A model generated the notes under the pieces. It ran no database searches and was not told the DNA's origin. It saw nothing but the letters and a program-made list of their open reading frames with translations. Below, in pieces: positions 25,043 to 33,043 of a stretch of DNA of 64,000 nucleotides. Origin of the DNA: an uncultured Lactobacillus sp. (GTDB taxonomy: Bacteria; Bacillota; Bacilli; Lactobacillales; Lactobacillaceae); contig CALNAJ010000045.1 of assembly GCA_937874695.1 (NCBI GenBank), forward strand, positions 27,937 through 91,936, in the 5' to 3' direction. Position 1 is the stretch's first letter. Each line of letters opens with the position of its first letter. The translations under genes and the position numbers were made by a program.

Positions 25043-26401
25043 ATGGAACTTATAGCTTTAGTCATCGGGGTCATTTTTTTATTGGTTTTAATCATCAAGT
25101 TTAAGATCAATACTTTCGTCTCCCTGATTTTGACCTCCGTCCTCACAGCGATTCTGCTGGGGATGGATTTAACCAAGATTGCCACGACCGTGGAGGCTGG
25201 GATTGGGAGCCAACTGGGTGAACTCTCCTTAGTCTTCGGATTTGGTGCCATGCTGGGTCGGTTAGTCGCCGATGCTGGTGGGGCCTACGTTATTGCTACC
25301 ACGTTGATCGACAAATTCGGGAAGAAACGCCTGCAAATGGCCATCATGCTCGCTTCATTTATTCTGGGTATCGCGCTCTTCTTCGAAGTTGGGATGGTTC
25401 TGCTGATCCCAATCGTCTTTGCCATCGCTATTGAAGCCGATGTGCCCATCCTTTACTTAGGGATCTCCATGGCGGCCGCACTGTCCGTGACCCACGGATT
25501 TCTACCCCCTCACCCGGCACCTGTTGCCATCGCAGCAATTTTAAACGCCAACGATGGGAAGGTCCTGCTGTTCGGGTTAGTCGTCGCTATTCCGTGTGCC
25601 ATTGTTGCCGGGCCTATGTTTACCAAGCTGGCCCAGCGTTACGCTCCCGCTGCCTTCGAGCGCAAGGGAAACCTGTCGTCACTGGGTGAAATCAAGACGT
25701 TCAAACCGTCCGAATCACCTAGCTTTGGTCTCTCTGTTCTGACGTCTCTGTTCCCCGTTATCCTGATGGCCATCACGACCATCTACAAGATGACGGTCGA
25801 CGGTGGGGCAACGCCAACCAAGAATGCCTCCCTGCTCGACCAAATTGTCGCGCTGATTGGGGACCCCGCAATTGCCATGCTGATTTCACTGATGGTGGCC
25901 ATGTTTACCATGGGTTGGGGTCGAAACCGCAAAACCTCAGAAATCATGGAATCCATCGAAAACGCCGTGAAGTCCATTGCCATGTTGCTCCTGGTTATCG
26001 GGGGTGGTGGGGCCTTCAAGCAAGTCCTGATCGACGGTGGTGTCGGTAAGGAAGTTGCTAAGATCTTCATCGACTCCAACATGTCCCCACTGATTCTGGG
26101 GTGGCTGGTCGCCGTCGTTCTCCGGGTGGCCTTGGGTTCCGCAACCGTGGCCGCACTGACTGCCGCCGGAATCGTTGCCCCACTGATGGCCCAAGCCGGT
26201 GTTGATCCTGCACTGATGGTACTCGCCATTGGGGCCGGGTCATTGGCCGCCTCTCACGTGAACGATGCTGGGTTCTGGATGTTCAGAGAATACTTCGATT
26301 TGACGGTGAAGCAGACCCTGAGTATTTGGACCGTGTTGGAAACCGTGATTTCCGTCGTGGGTATTCTGATTGTCCTGCTATTAAACATGGCTTTCCACTG
26401 A
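25043..26401 (+). CDS. gntP: GntP family gluconate:H+ symporter (paralogue 2)
   Basis: 452 residues, about 12 membrane segments. Signatures are FGFGAMLGRLVADAGGAYVIA (about 70-90), FLPPHPAPVAIAAILNAND, LRVALGSATVAALTAAGIV and GSLAASHVNDAGFWMFREYFD. Its place behind gntK makes gluconate the most likely substrate. It differs from the copy at 14144 in several loops, so the two probably have separate roles or regulation. Confidence 0.93.
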   Translation: MELIALVIGVIFLLVLIIKFKINTFVSLILTSVLTAILLGMDLTKIATTVEAGIGSQLGELSLVFGFGAMLGRLVADAGGAYVIATTLIDKFGKKRLQMAIMLASFILGIALFFEVGMVLLIPIVFAIAIEADVPILYLGISMAAALSVTHGFLPPHPAPVAIAAILNANDGKVLLFGLVVAIPCAIVAGPMFTKLAQRYAPAAFERKGNLSSLGEIKTFKPSESPSFGLSVLTSLFPVILMAITTIYKMTVDGGATPTKNASLLDQIVALIGDPAIAMLISLMVAMFTMGWGRNRKTSEIMESIENAVKSIAMLLLVIGGGGAFKQVLIDGGVGKEVAKIFIDSNMSPLILGWLVAVVLRVALGSATVAALTAAGIVAPLMAQAGVDPALMVLAIGAGSLAASHVNDAGFWMFREYFDLTVKQTLSIWTVLETVISVVGILIVLLLNMAFH

Positions 26402-26450
26402 TCCACGTAGATGTCAAAAATTAACGTTATTCTTTAACATCTATTTCCGC

Positions 26451-26495
26451 AAATGGTTGGCAATTCAAACTATTGGATTGCCAACCATTTTTATT
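26451..26495 (+). terminator. Terminator of the gnt unit
   Basis: Stem AAATGGTTGGCAAT paired with ATTGCCAACCATTT, 12-nt loop, then TTATTTG. The following 370 bases before the permease gene are AT-rich and show no gene, T-box or other leader I can name; a TATAAT at 26822-26827 may be the -10 of the next gene. Confidence 0.75.
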
Positions 26496-26867
26496 TGTCT
26501 GACACACCGGAAACAGCTGGCTTTAAATAATTATTTAAATATAAATGGCCATTCTCCCCTCAAGTATCGACTTATAATCACTTATAATAAAATTCATACC
26601 CTGACTTATATTGCTTATGGATTGCCATTGTGGCATACTGGCAAAAAGCCTAAGTCACTATTAGTCAGCTACCTCCCCTCAGATACCAAACTGAGTTATA
26701 GACCCGCTGTTAATCGACAAGGTGCTCGGTGCACAAGCCAAAAATAAAGCACTTGCTAAGAACCGCCCTATTTCTTCCGAAAAAACTCTCGCAATCCCAT
26801 ACGATTCCTAAAGTTCCGTGCTATAATGGTTGAATCTAAGCATTTGAGAGGAAAAGGAGTCTTTATT

Positions 26868-28196
26868 TTGGCAAAGGAGTTACGCCGCGAAATCGGCACG
26901 TTTACCGCCCTCGCCACCGTCATGGGAACCGTCATCGGTGGAGGGGTCTTCTTCAAGACTGCTAGCGTGGTGGCCGCCAACCATTCCGCTAACATGACCC
27001 TGGTCGCCTGGATTCTGGGGGGGCTGCTGACCATCTGTGCCGGTCTGACCAGTGCAGAGCTGGCCGCCGCCATTCCCCGAACGGGTGGCGCTATGCGCTA
27101 TCTGGAGTACACCTACGGCAAGCCCGTGGGCTTTCTGATGGGCTGGGCCCAGATGTTGGTCTACTATCCAGCAAACATCGCTGCGTTGTCCATCATCTTC
27201 GGTGTTCAATTCGTCAATCTCTTTCACCTGGACAGTGCCTGGAAGCTTCCCATCGCGATTATCTGCGGTCTGAGTATCACCGGGCTTAACTTTCTCGGCG
27301 CTCGGGTTGGGGGGCGCGTTCAGTCGATTGCCCTGATCTTCAAACTAATTCCAATCGTAGTGATTGTGGTCTTCGGGCTCTTTGCCCCGGCACACACCGC
27401 TATTCAATTCTGGCCCATCACGACTGGTGATCACATTGGCTTCGGTGGGGCCTTCGCCTCCAGCCTCCTTGCCACCATGTTTGCCTACGATGGCTGGATC
27501 AATATCGGGAATATCGCCGGTGAAATGAAGCATCCAGAACGCGACTTGCCTCGAGCAATCGTGTTGGGACTGGCCCTGATCACCGTCGTCTATACACTGA
27601 TCAACTTGGTCTTCCTGCGCACGTTACCGGTCGACATGATTGCTGGCAATCAAAACGCCGCAGCAGACGCGGCCATGAAGCTCTTCGGCCAATTCGGGGG
27701 CAAGCTCGTTACCATCGGGATTCTAATCTCCGTCTATGGGGCCATCAACGGCTACACCATGACCGGGATGCGGGTCCCCTACGCGTTAGCAACCGAGGAT
27801 AGCCTGCCATTGTCGAAATACTTCAGTCGCCTATCTCGTCGGACGTACGTTCCCTACTTTGCCGGCATCGTTCAGTTTGGGATTGCCCTCTTAATGATGT
27901 TGATGGGGAGTTTTGATATTCTGACTGACATGTTGGTCTTCGTGATGTGGCTCTTCAACTGCCTCATCTTCGTCGCCATCTTCATCCTGCGTAAACGGGA
28001 ACCAGAGCTTGCGCGACCGTACAAGGTCCCCGGATTCCCCATTGTCCCGCTGATAGCGCTCGTTGGTGGACTCTTCATTATCGTCACCACCCTCGTCACG
28101 GAAATCGGCTTAGCCGTCACCGGACTAGCCTTAACCTTGATAGGTTTACCGGTTTACTTTATCCATCAACGTCGGCGTCAGAACCGCGCTGAATAA
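26868..28196 (+). CDS. APC superfamily amino acid permease (SteT/LAT-like)
   Basis: 442 residues, about 12 membrane segments. The N terminus has the APC signature REIGTFTALATVMGTVIGGGVFF, and the middle has YDGWINIGNIAGEMKHPERDLPRA, typical of the LAT/SteT branch that exchanges neutral amino acids such as serine and threonine. TTG at 26868 is chosen because AAAGGAG lies 8 bases upstream; an earlier ATG at 26826 overlaps the presumed -10 box. The exact substrate is not fixed by sequence. Confidence 0.9.
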   Translation: MAKELRREIGTFTALATVMGTVIGGGVFFKTASVVAANHSANMTLVAWILGGLLTICAGLTSAELAAAIPRTGGAMRYLEYTYGKPVGFLMGWAQMLVYYPANIAALSIIFGVQFVNLFHLDSAWKLPIAIICGLSITGLNFLGARVGGRVQSIALIFKLIPIVVIVVFGLFAPAHTAIQFWPITTGDHIGFGGAFASSLLATMFAYDGWINIGNIAGEMKHPERDLPRAIVLGLALITVVYTLINLVFLRTLPVDMIAGNQNAAADAAMKLFGQFGGKLVTIGILISVYGAINGYTMTGMRVPYALATEDSLPLSKYFSRLSRRTYVPYFAGIVQFGIALLMMLMGSFDILTDMLVFVMWLFNCLIFVAIFILRKREPELARPYKVPGFPIVPLIALVGGLFIIVTTLVTEIGLAVTGLALTLIGLPVYFIHQRRRQNRAE

Positions 28197-28210
28197 CGTT
28201 AAAACAAGTC

Positions 28211-28255
28211 AAACCGCTAGTCATTCTCAATTGAGTTAATGGCTAGCGGTTTTTG
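28211..28255 (+). terminator. Terminator of the amino acid permease gene
   Basis: Arms AAACCGCTAG and CTAGCGGTTTTT with an inner CTCAATTGAG palindrome. Confidence 0.75.
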
Positions 28256-28351
28256 ATTACCCTGAAAACTATGCCATAACTCTGACAAAGCATGAGAATG
28301 GTTGATGAGTACCTGGTAAGGTTGCGCTAGAAGAACGATGTGGTAAACCCT

Positions 28352-28572
28352 ATGCTTCAACACTATCCAAGCCGTGAGGGTGGTGAAAATCGACTCAGCC
28401 GTGGGAATTCATTAGGTGGCAAGCCGCTTAATGAATTGGTGCCTTTGAAACTCGCCCTTTGAGGTTCAAAGGCAAGTTCAGAGACCGCCCTTTGGCTCTG
28501 GACGTCCACCCACCGCGAACCGGTCGATTTTCACCACCCGGTAAGGCGTTGGACAAAGACCAGTTGAAGCAT
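28352..28572 (+). repeat. Family B nested-hairpin intergenic repeat, long copy
   Basis: 221 bases folded on paper into one multibranched structure. The outer stem is ATGCTTCAAC (28352-28361) with GTTGAAGCAT (28563-28572). Next comes a 17-bp perfect stem, 28378-28394 with 28523-28539. Inside it are three hairpins: AATTCATTA/TAATGAATT, GCCTTTGAA/TTCAAAGGC and GTTCAGAG/CTCTGGAC. It lies between two convergent terminators, so it belongs to neither neighbouring gene. Confidence 0.65.
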
Positions 28573-28606
28573 AAAAAAAGCCAGTCGGTAGAGGGACCGA
28601 CTGGCT
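28573..28606 (-). terminator. Terminator of the rbsD-fucP operon
   Basis: Perfect 11-bp stem AGCCAGTCGGT/ACCGACTGGCT with a 6-nt loop, followed on the minus strand by T7. Confidence 0.85.
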
Positions 28607-28629
28607 AACGTTAACTGATAAATTTAAAA

Positions 28630-29991
28630 TTAGTGTTCTTGCATTTCTTCTGGGTGCTTCTTTTCGAAACGGTGTTCGATGAAGAAGTACAACGTGATCA
28701 ATGCGTAGCAAAGCGTTGGGACAACGAATGAGAATTGCATTGAACCAGAGAAGTCAGAAACCAAACCTTGGATGGCTGGGATAATGGCCCCACCGATCAA
28801 AGCCATAACGATGATGGCCCCACCAGTTTCCGTGTAACGCTTTTCATCGATAGCATCCAACGTGTGGGTGTAAATCGTTGGCCATTCTGGACCGAAGAAG
28901 AAGCTGGTCAAGATAGCCGTGTAAACGGCAACCATGCTAGGAATCGTAAAGGTAACGATTAATGACAACGTCCCTAACAGAGAGAACCAAGTCAAGACAC
29001 CAGTGATGGAGAACTTGCTCATGAAGACGTTAGCGACCAACTTACCCACGAACCAAGCAATGTAGCTGTAGATCATGAAAGTTGAAGCGGCACTATCCGT
29101 AATGTGGTGATCCAAGTTCAAAGCTAAACGAATGGTGAAGGACCAAACCGTCGTCTGTAAACCAGCGTAGAAGAATTGGGTTAAAACACCCTTCATGTAA
29201 CGCTTGTTGTGAGACAGGTACTTGATCGTTTCGCCCAAGCTAGGACGGTCTTCAACGGCTTCGTCAGAACCCTCAACCGTCTTGGTAGCCTTAGCGCGAG
29301 GCATTGGTGATAAGGCAAAGATGATGAACATCACAACCAGCACAATCAAGATGTACTTGTAAGGACGCAACGTCAATTGCAGCATCTTTTCACCGTAAGC
29401 TAACCGTGCGGCACCGTGCATCGTGCTCATCTTGTTAGCCAAGTTATCAACGGAACCGAAGATCAGGTACTTCCCTAAGACGATCCCCATGATGTCACCA
29501 AGTGGCACTAAGGTTTGAGAGAAGTTCAACCGCATCGTAGCGTTAGCTTTCGGTCCAAGCATTGAGCTGTAAGTATCACAGGAAGTTTCCAAGAAGCTCA
29601 ACCCGATAGCAATCGCGAAGATAGCGACTAAGAACATACTGTAAGTTGCCAGGTGAGAAGCTGGGAAGAACAACCCACAACCCACGATGTAGAAGATCAG
29701 CCCGGTCATAATAGCAAATTTATAACTGTTCTTTTTAATGATTAATGAGGCTGGAATGGCAATCAAGAAGTAACCACCGTAGAAGGCACTTTGAACGAAG
29801 GCCGTAGCGGCATCGTTCAACATGAAGACCGTCTTGAACTGGGTGATTAAGATATCGTTCAAACTAGCGGCAGTCCCCCACAATGGGAAGATCAGAGACA
29901 CTAGGATAAATTGGAAAAGCGGGGTTTTGCTCAGGTAGCCATCGGCTAACTGGGTCCAACCGTGCTTTGATTCAACTGCGTTTGCTTGCAT
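28630..29991 (-). CDS. MFS sugar:H+ symporter, FucP family
   Basis: 453 residues, about 12 membrane segments. FucP-family features are LNDILITQFKTVFMLNDAATAFVQ near helix 1, YGGYFLIAIPASLI, and SFFFGPEWPTIYTHTLDAI in the C-terminal half. The family carries L-fucose and related sugars. Its partner rbsD encodes a ribose pyranase, so ribose or a similar sugar is an equally good guess. It is 65 bases behind rbsD, and a palindrome of the GTAAA-N4-TTTAC type sits in that gap. Confidence 0.88.
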   Translation of the reverse strand: MQANAVESKHGWTQLADGYLSKTPLFQFILVSLIFPLWGTAASLNDILITQFKTVFMLNDAATAFVQSAFYGGYFLIAIPASLIIKKNSYKFAIMTGLIFYIVGCGLFFPASHLATYSMFLVAIFAIAIGLSFLETSCDTYSSMLGPKANATMRLNFSQTLVPLGDIMGIVLGKYLIFGSVDNLANKMSTMHGAARLAYGEKMLQLTLRPYKYILIVLVVMFIIFALSPMPRAKATKTVEGSDEAVEDRPSLGETIKYLSHNKRYMKGVLTQFFYAGLQTTVWSFTIRLALNLDHHITDSAASTFMIYSYIAWFVGKLVANVFMSKFSITGVLTWFSLLGTLSLIVTFTIPSMVAVYTAILTSFFFGPEWPTIYTHTLDAIDEKRYTETGGAIIVMALIGGAIIPAIQGLVSDFSGSMQFSFVVPTLCYALITLYFFIEHRFEKKHPEEMQEH

Positions 29992-30025
29992 GGTAAAGAC
30001 TCCTTTGTAATGAATTTAAAGTTAA

Positions 30026-30039
30026 GTAAAACGTTTTAT
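30026..30039. promoter_or_regulatory. CcpA/LacI-type palindrome between rbsD and the symporter gene
   Basis: GTAAAACGTTTTAT, palindromic except at the edges. Same half-sites as the operator in front of rbsD. Confidence 0.45.
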
Positions 30040-30056
30040 TAAGCCTAAAAGATAAA

Positions 30057-30452
30057 TTAGAACGTTACGCCAGATTCAAGAATAATGTTGGAGAATGGCG
30101 TCATTTCACCGGTCCGAACGAAGGCATGCGTTTGTGCTAAGTCCTTCTTCAACTGACTGTGTGGCATGTATTCAATCTCGACGTTAGGTAACAATTCCTT
30201 GATAGCAGCCAATTGTTCTGGGTTTTCCGTCTTGATTTCATCGGCTAAGTAAATCTTTTGAACTTCAAGTTCAGCCAAGATGTTCTTCAACACGTCTTGG
30301 AAACTTGGGAGTTGCTTGGTTAAAGCCAAGTCAATCTTCTTAGTCCCCATAGGAACAGGCATCCCTGCATCACCGATACTTAACCAGTCCATGTGGCCCA
30401 TGCCGGCAATTACCGTAGATAATTCGGAATTAATAACGGTCGTCTTTTTCAT
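30057..30452 (-). CDS. rbsD: D-ribose pyranase (RbsD/FucU mutarotase family)
   Basis: 131 residues, the usual size. It interconverts pyranose and furanose forms of ribose after uptake. Signatures are the N-terminal GMGHMDWLSIGDAGMPVP with the catalytic His, and the C-terminal VRTGEMTPFSNIILESGVTF. ATG at 30452 has AAAGGAG 9 bases upstream; a longer frame has no ribosome site. First gene of a two-gene sugar uptake operon. Confidence 0.93.
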   Translation of the reverse strand: MKKTTVINSELSTVIAGMGHMDWLSIGDAGMPVPMGTKKIDLALTKQLPSFQDVLKNILAELEVQKIYLADEIKTENPEQLAAIKELLPNVEIEYMPHSQLKKDLAQTHAFVRTGEMTPFSNIILESGVTF

Positions 30453-30549
30453 CAGATATTTCTCCTTTTTAACTAAATTGATCACTGGTACACGTGCAAC
30501 CCTTTTCCAACTAATTCTTGAATCAACCGGTTGCCCGGTTCTATTTGAC

Positions 30550-30588
30550 AAATTAATTGACTAAAAATCGTATGTAAACCGTTTTACG
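30550..30588 (-). promoter_or_regulatory. Promoter and operator of the rbsD operon
   Basis: On the minus strand: -35 TTTACA (30573-30578), 17-bp spacer, -10 TAATTT (30550-30555). The palindrome TGTAAACCGTTTTACG (30573-30588) covers the -35 box, so a LacI-family repressor or CcpA bound here would block transcription. Confidence 0.6.
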
Positions 30589-30679
30589 TTTAGCGACATC
30601 GTTTACATTATCATAAAGTTAAAAGGCTTTCAAGGCCCATTCTCCAACTTGTGAAGCAATTCATTTTCAGAAAGCGGTC

Positions 30680-30712
30680 AAAAAAAGCCAACCCGGTCGC
30701 CCGTGGTTGGCT
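30680..30712 (-). terminator. Terminator of gshA
   Basis: Arms AGCCAACC and GGTTGGCT around a GC-rich loop, followed on the minus strand by T7. About 100 AT-rich bases separate it from the gshA stop. Confidence 0.75.
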
Positions 30713-30815
30713 CATTTAGGTACAACTAATACCGTAATAACTGGCATCTCAAAATGAAAACATTTTTCATAATATTCCAAAAATCTGCTATTTTATTTCC
30801 AAAATTTTTTTAAAA

Positions 30816-32348
30816 TTATTTTGATTGTCCATAATTTAATGGTGTAGGTCGCTCCGGCAGATCCGGAAACAGTCGCCGTAGTAATTCCTCCGGTTCCTTC
30901 CCCACTGTATCCCGCTCTTGCAAGACTTGCGTGATGCCGTCGAAGGTAAACATGAACATATCTTCACCATCCTCATCACGAACCTGATAGAACTTCACGC
31001 CTAATTGAAGAGCGACCATGATCAGGCGCTGGGTATCTTCACCCAAGCGTGGCATCTGCGGCAACAGTTGATCCGCGGTAATCCGCTTGTGATACCACTC
31101 TCTGGCAACCCGCTGGCCATACGCCATCAGGCTCCCCTGCTTGACGTGCGTCAACAGCTTGGCCGCCGGCGTCAATTCGGGATGCATTAAGACTTCTTCC
31201 AAATCCTCAATAGCACTCCACTGCTCATTGTGGGCCTGCAGTTGATCGGCCATCGCCCGCATTTCACGGAAGACACGCTGACCGTTAGCCTGAAACTGCG
31301 TGGTTTCGAGAGGATGTTCCAGGGCAACAGCTTGATTGCGCTGTCGACCCGTTGCCAATAATTCTAAAACATTGGCTGCGGGCAACGGCTGGGTCATCAG
31401 ATAGATCATGAATATCTTCAAGAAGTACAGCGCGTGCCGGCTGACGCCATTGGGCGTGAACGGCGTGTTGTCAAAGTCCCGGAGTTCCAGGTACTGAATG
31501 CCGCCGGTTAGGAAGTCTTGGGCATTAGCTCGTCCCTTCAAACGAACCGGGCCATAGAATTCGTGAGCTGAGAAATAGGTCCCCGCATCGATCATGCGTT
31601 GTAATTGCGCCAAATGATCTGGCAGTGACGCATAGGTCACCTGCTCCTCTGGCCGATTGACGAAGCCGAAGCGACTGTTACGAATGCTCCGAACGGGATC
31701 GGCCAATTCTGGCGGCGTCGTTTCAAAGAAGCCCTTCTCGGCAATTGGACTGGCTCCAAAAAGGTACGTCAACAACCACTGATACCGCACAAAGTTCTGC
31801 GCGATGCGAAAGTACAGGGCATTCTTGAAAGCTACCAGCGACTCAAACTCGTCAGTATAGTGACTAAAGAGCCGGTGAATCACGGGATCTGGAATACTGT
31901 AATTCACGTGAACCCCGGTCACACAGCCATGTTGCAAACCATACTTCTTGACCAGATATTCCCGGTAAGGCTTCATGGCGGGCCGATCGAAGTGAGCCGC
32001 AATAAATTGCAAGTCGCCATCGTCCATCACGGGCGGCATACTCAGGGGCCAGATACGGTCATCCCCCTCAAGGGTGCGGTAAGCCACCGTTTGCAAGGTA
32101 TCCAGTTGATCCAGTGTCCCCCCAATATTAGGATTAGGGTCGGTGATGACCTCTAACTGGCTTTCGGTAAAGTCCGTTTGGAAGTACGGATGAAAGGTCC
32201 GCGAGCCAAATTTGCTGGGATGCGGACGGCGACTCAACCGGCCGTGCTGGTCAATTCGCTGTTCCTCAACTTCTAATCCCACAAGGCTGTGATAAAGCTG
32301 TTCCGATAAGTGTTCTTCATGAATAACCGCTAATAAATTGTCCAGCAT
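30816..32348 (-). CDS. gshA: Glutamate-cysteine ligase, stand-alone
   Basis: 510 residues. It joins L-glutamate and L-cysteine with ATP, the first step of glutathione synthesis. The sequence matches the ligase half of GshF/GshAB fusions: GLEVEEQRID near residue 28, TDFTESQLEVITDPN (about 60-74), then GDDRIWPLSMPP and CVTGVHVNYSIP. There is no C-terminal ATP-grasp (glutathione synthetase) domain: the protein ends after the ligase domain with DLPERPTPLNYGQSK. The product may thus be gamma-glutamylcysteine unless a gshB lies elsewhere. Monocistronic with promoter and terminator. Confidence 0.92.
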   Translation of the reverse strand: MLDNLLAVIHEEHLSEQLYHSLVGLEVEEQRIDQHGRLSRRPHPSKFGSRTFHPYFQTDFTESQLEVITDPNPNIGGTLDQLDTLQTVAYRTLEGDDRIWPLSMPPVMDDGDLQFIAAHFDRPAMKPYREYLVKKYGLQHGCVTGVHVNYSIPDPVIHRLFSHYTDEFESLVAFKNALYFRIAQNFVRYQWLLTYLFGASPIAEKGFFETTPPELADPVRSIRNSRFGFVNRPEEQVTYASLPDHLAQLQRMIDAGTYFSAHEFYGPVRLKGRANAQDFLTGGIQYLELRDFDNTPFTPNGVSRHALYFLKIFMIYLMTQPLPAANVLELLATGRQRNQAVALEHPLETTQFQANGQRVFREMRAMADQLQAHNEQWSAIEDLEEVLMHPELTPAAKLLTHVKQGSLMAYGQRVAREWYHKRITADQLLPQMPRLGEDTQRLIMVALQLGVKFYQVRDEDGEDMFMFTFDGITQVLQERDTVGKEPEELLRRLFPDLPERPTPLNYGQSK

Positions 32349-32393
32349 GGCGGTAACATCCCCTGACGTTCAAATGGTTTTACTGATACCTAA

Positions 32394-32422
32394 AGTTTAC
32401 CCAAAAAAGGCCGTACTGTCAC
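32394..32422 (-). promoter_or_regulatory. Promoter of gshA
   Basis: Minus strand: -35 GTGACA (32417-32422), 17-bp spacer, -10 TAAACT (32394-32399). The rest of the 690-base gap (32430-32716) contains no supportable gene. Confidence 0.5.
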
Positions 32423-32716
32423 TGATATTGTCCGTTTTCAGCGAATTAAAATTTGTTGGTTTTATTGACTATACACTTTTCCAAGTTTTCGTTAAATTAT
32501 CCTGAAGGAATCGACCAAAACTTTGCCGATTTTCAACTTAATCCGGTTACCCCATCTGATTCTGGAGAACTTCCAACCACTTGTCTCAACGGAAAAGTAT
32601 TCGCCGCATTAGCCTTTCTTCCTATCAATTACTCGTGCGTTAAAACGATTTTTCAATTATTCGGCCAATTTGTGAGACGGATTCTCGAAAAAATACATTA
32701 GTACTAAGTAAGGGGT

Positions 32717-32750
32717 AAAAAAAGAAGCCAGCTCGCAGGAGTTGGCTTCT
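32717..32750 (-). terminator. Terminator downstream of the deo operon
   Basis: Arms AGAAGCCA and TGGCTTCT with an inner ACTC/GAGC-type pairing, followed on the minus strand by T7. It lies about 290 bases beyond the pdp stop with a repeat in between. Confidence 0.7.
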
Positions 32751-32920
32751 CAGTTACGTGTGTGGTTGTTGTTACATTATGCATGACTGGAAAATCTGAG
32801 ATTTGAAACTTGTAGTCGTTCGGGACGTGGTGCCAAGTTAGCTATCGCGTTAAACCAGGAAAGGTGCTCAGCCCTTGGTGTTGCTTCCTGAATTTAGGTG
32901 AACTCACTCTTGTACCAAGT

Positions 32921-33043
32921 TGCCGAAACGTGCTCCAGCAGGCAGTCAGCTCCGCTTAACCCCGCTAGACCAAAAATCCAAACCCGGGATTTTCAGTCTA
33001 GCGACGTTAATGCTCACCAACTACCGCCTCGCTCCGCACTCTT
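32921..33043 (-). repeat. Family A intergenic repeat overlapping the pdp stop codon
   Basis: Read on the minus strand, it begins at the pdp stop (TAAGAGTGCGG) and ends GAGCACGTTTCGGCA. The inner hairpin CGCTAGAC/GTCTAGCG (32963-33003) encloses AAAATCC/GGATTTT. Outer arms pair only at GTGC and AGGC in this copy. Confidence 0.7.

Noticed and set aside
26457..26747. 96-codon plus-strand frame between gntP and the amino acid permease gene
   Set aside because: It begins inside the gntP terminator stem and has no ribosome site.
26500..26860. T-box leader in front of the amino acid permease gene
   Set aside because: No AGGGTGGWACCGCG-like T-box sequence or specifier stem is present.
28478..28711. 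77-codon minus-strand frame over the family B repeat
   Set aside because: It overlaps the hairpin repeat, a terminator and the 3' end of the symporter gene in another frame.
32453..32701. 82-codon plus-strand frame upstream of gshA
   Set aside because: AT-rich, no ribosome site, and it overlaps the upstream region of a divergent gene; no recognisable sequence.
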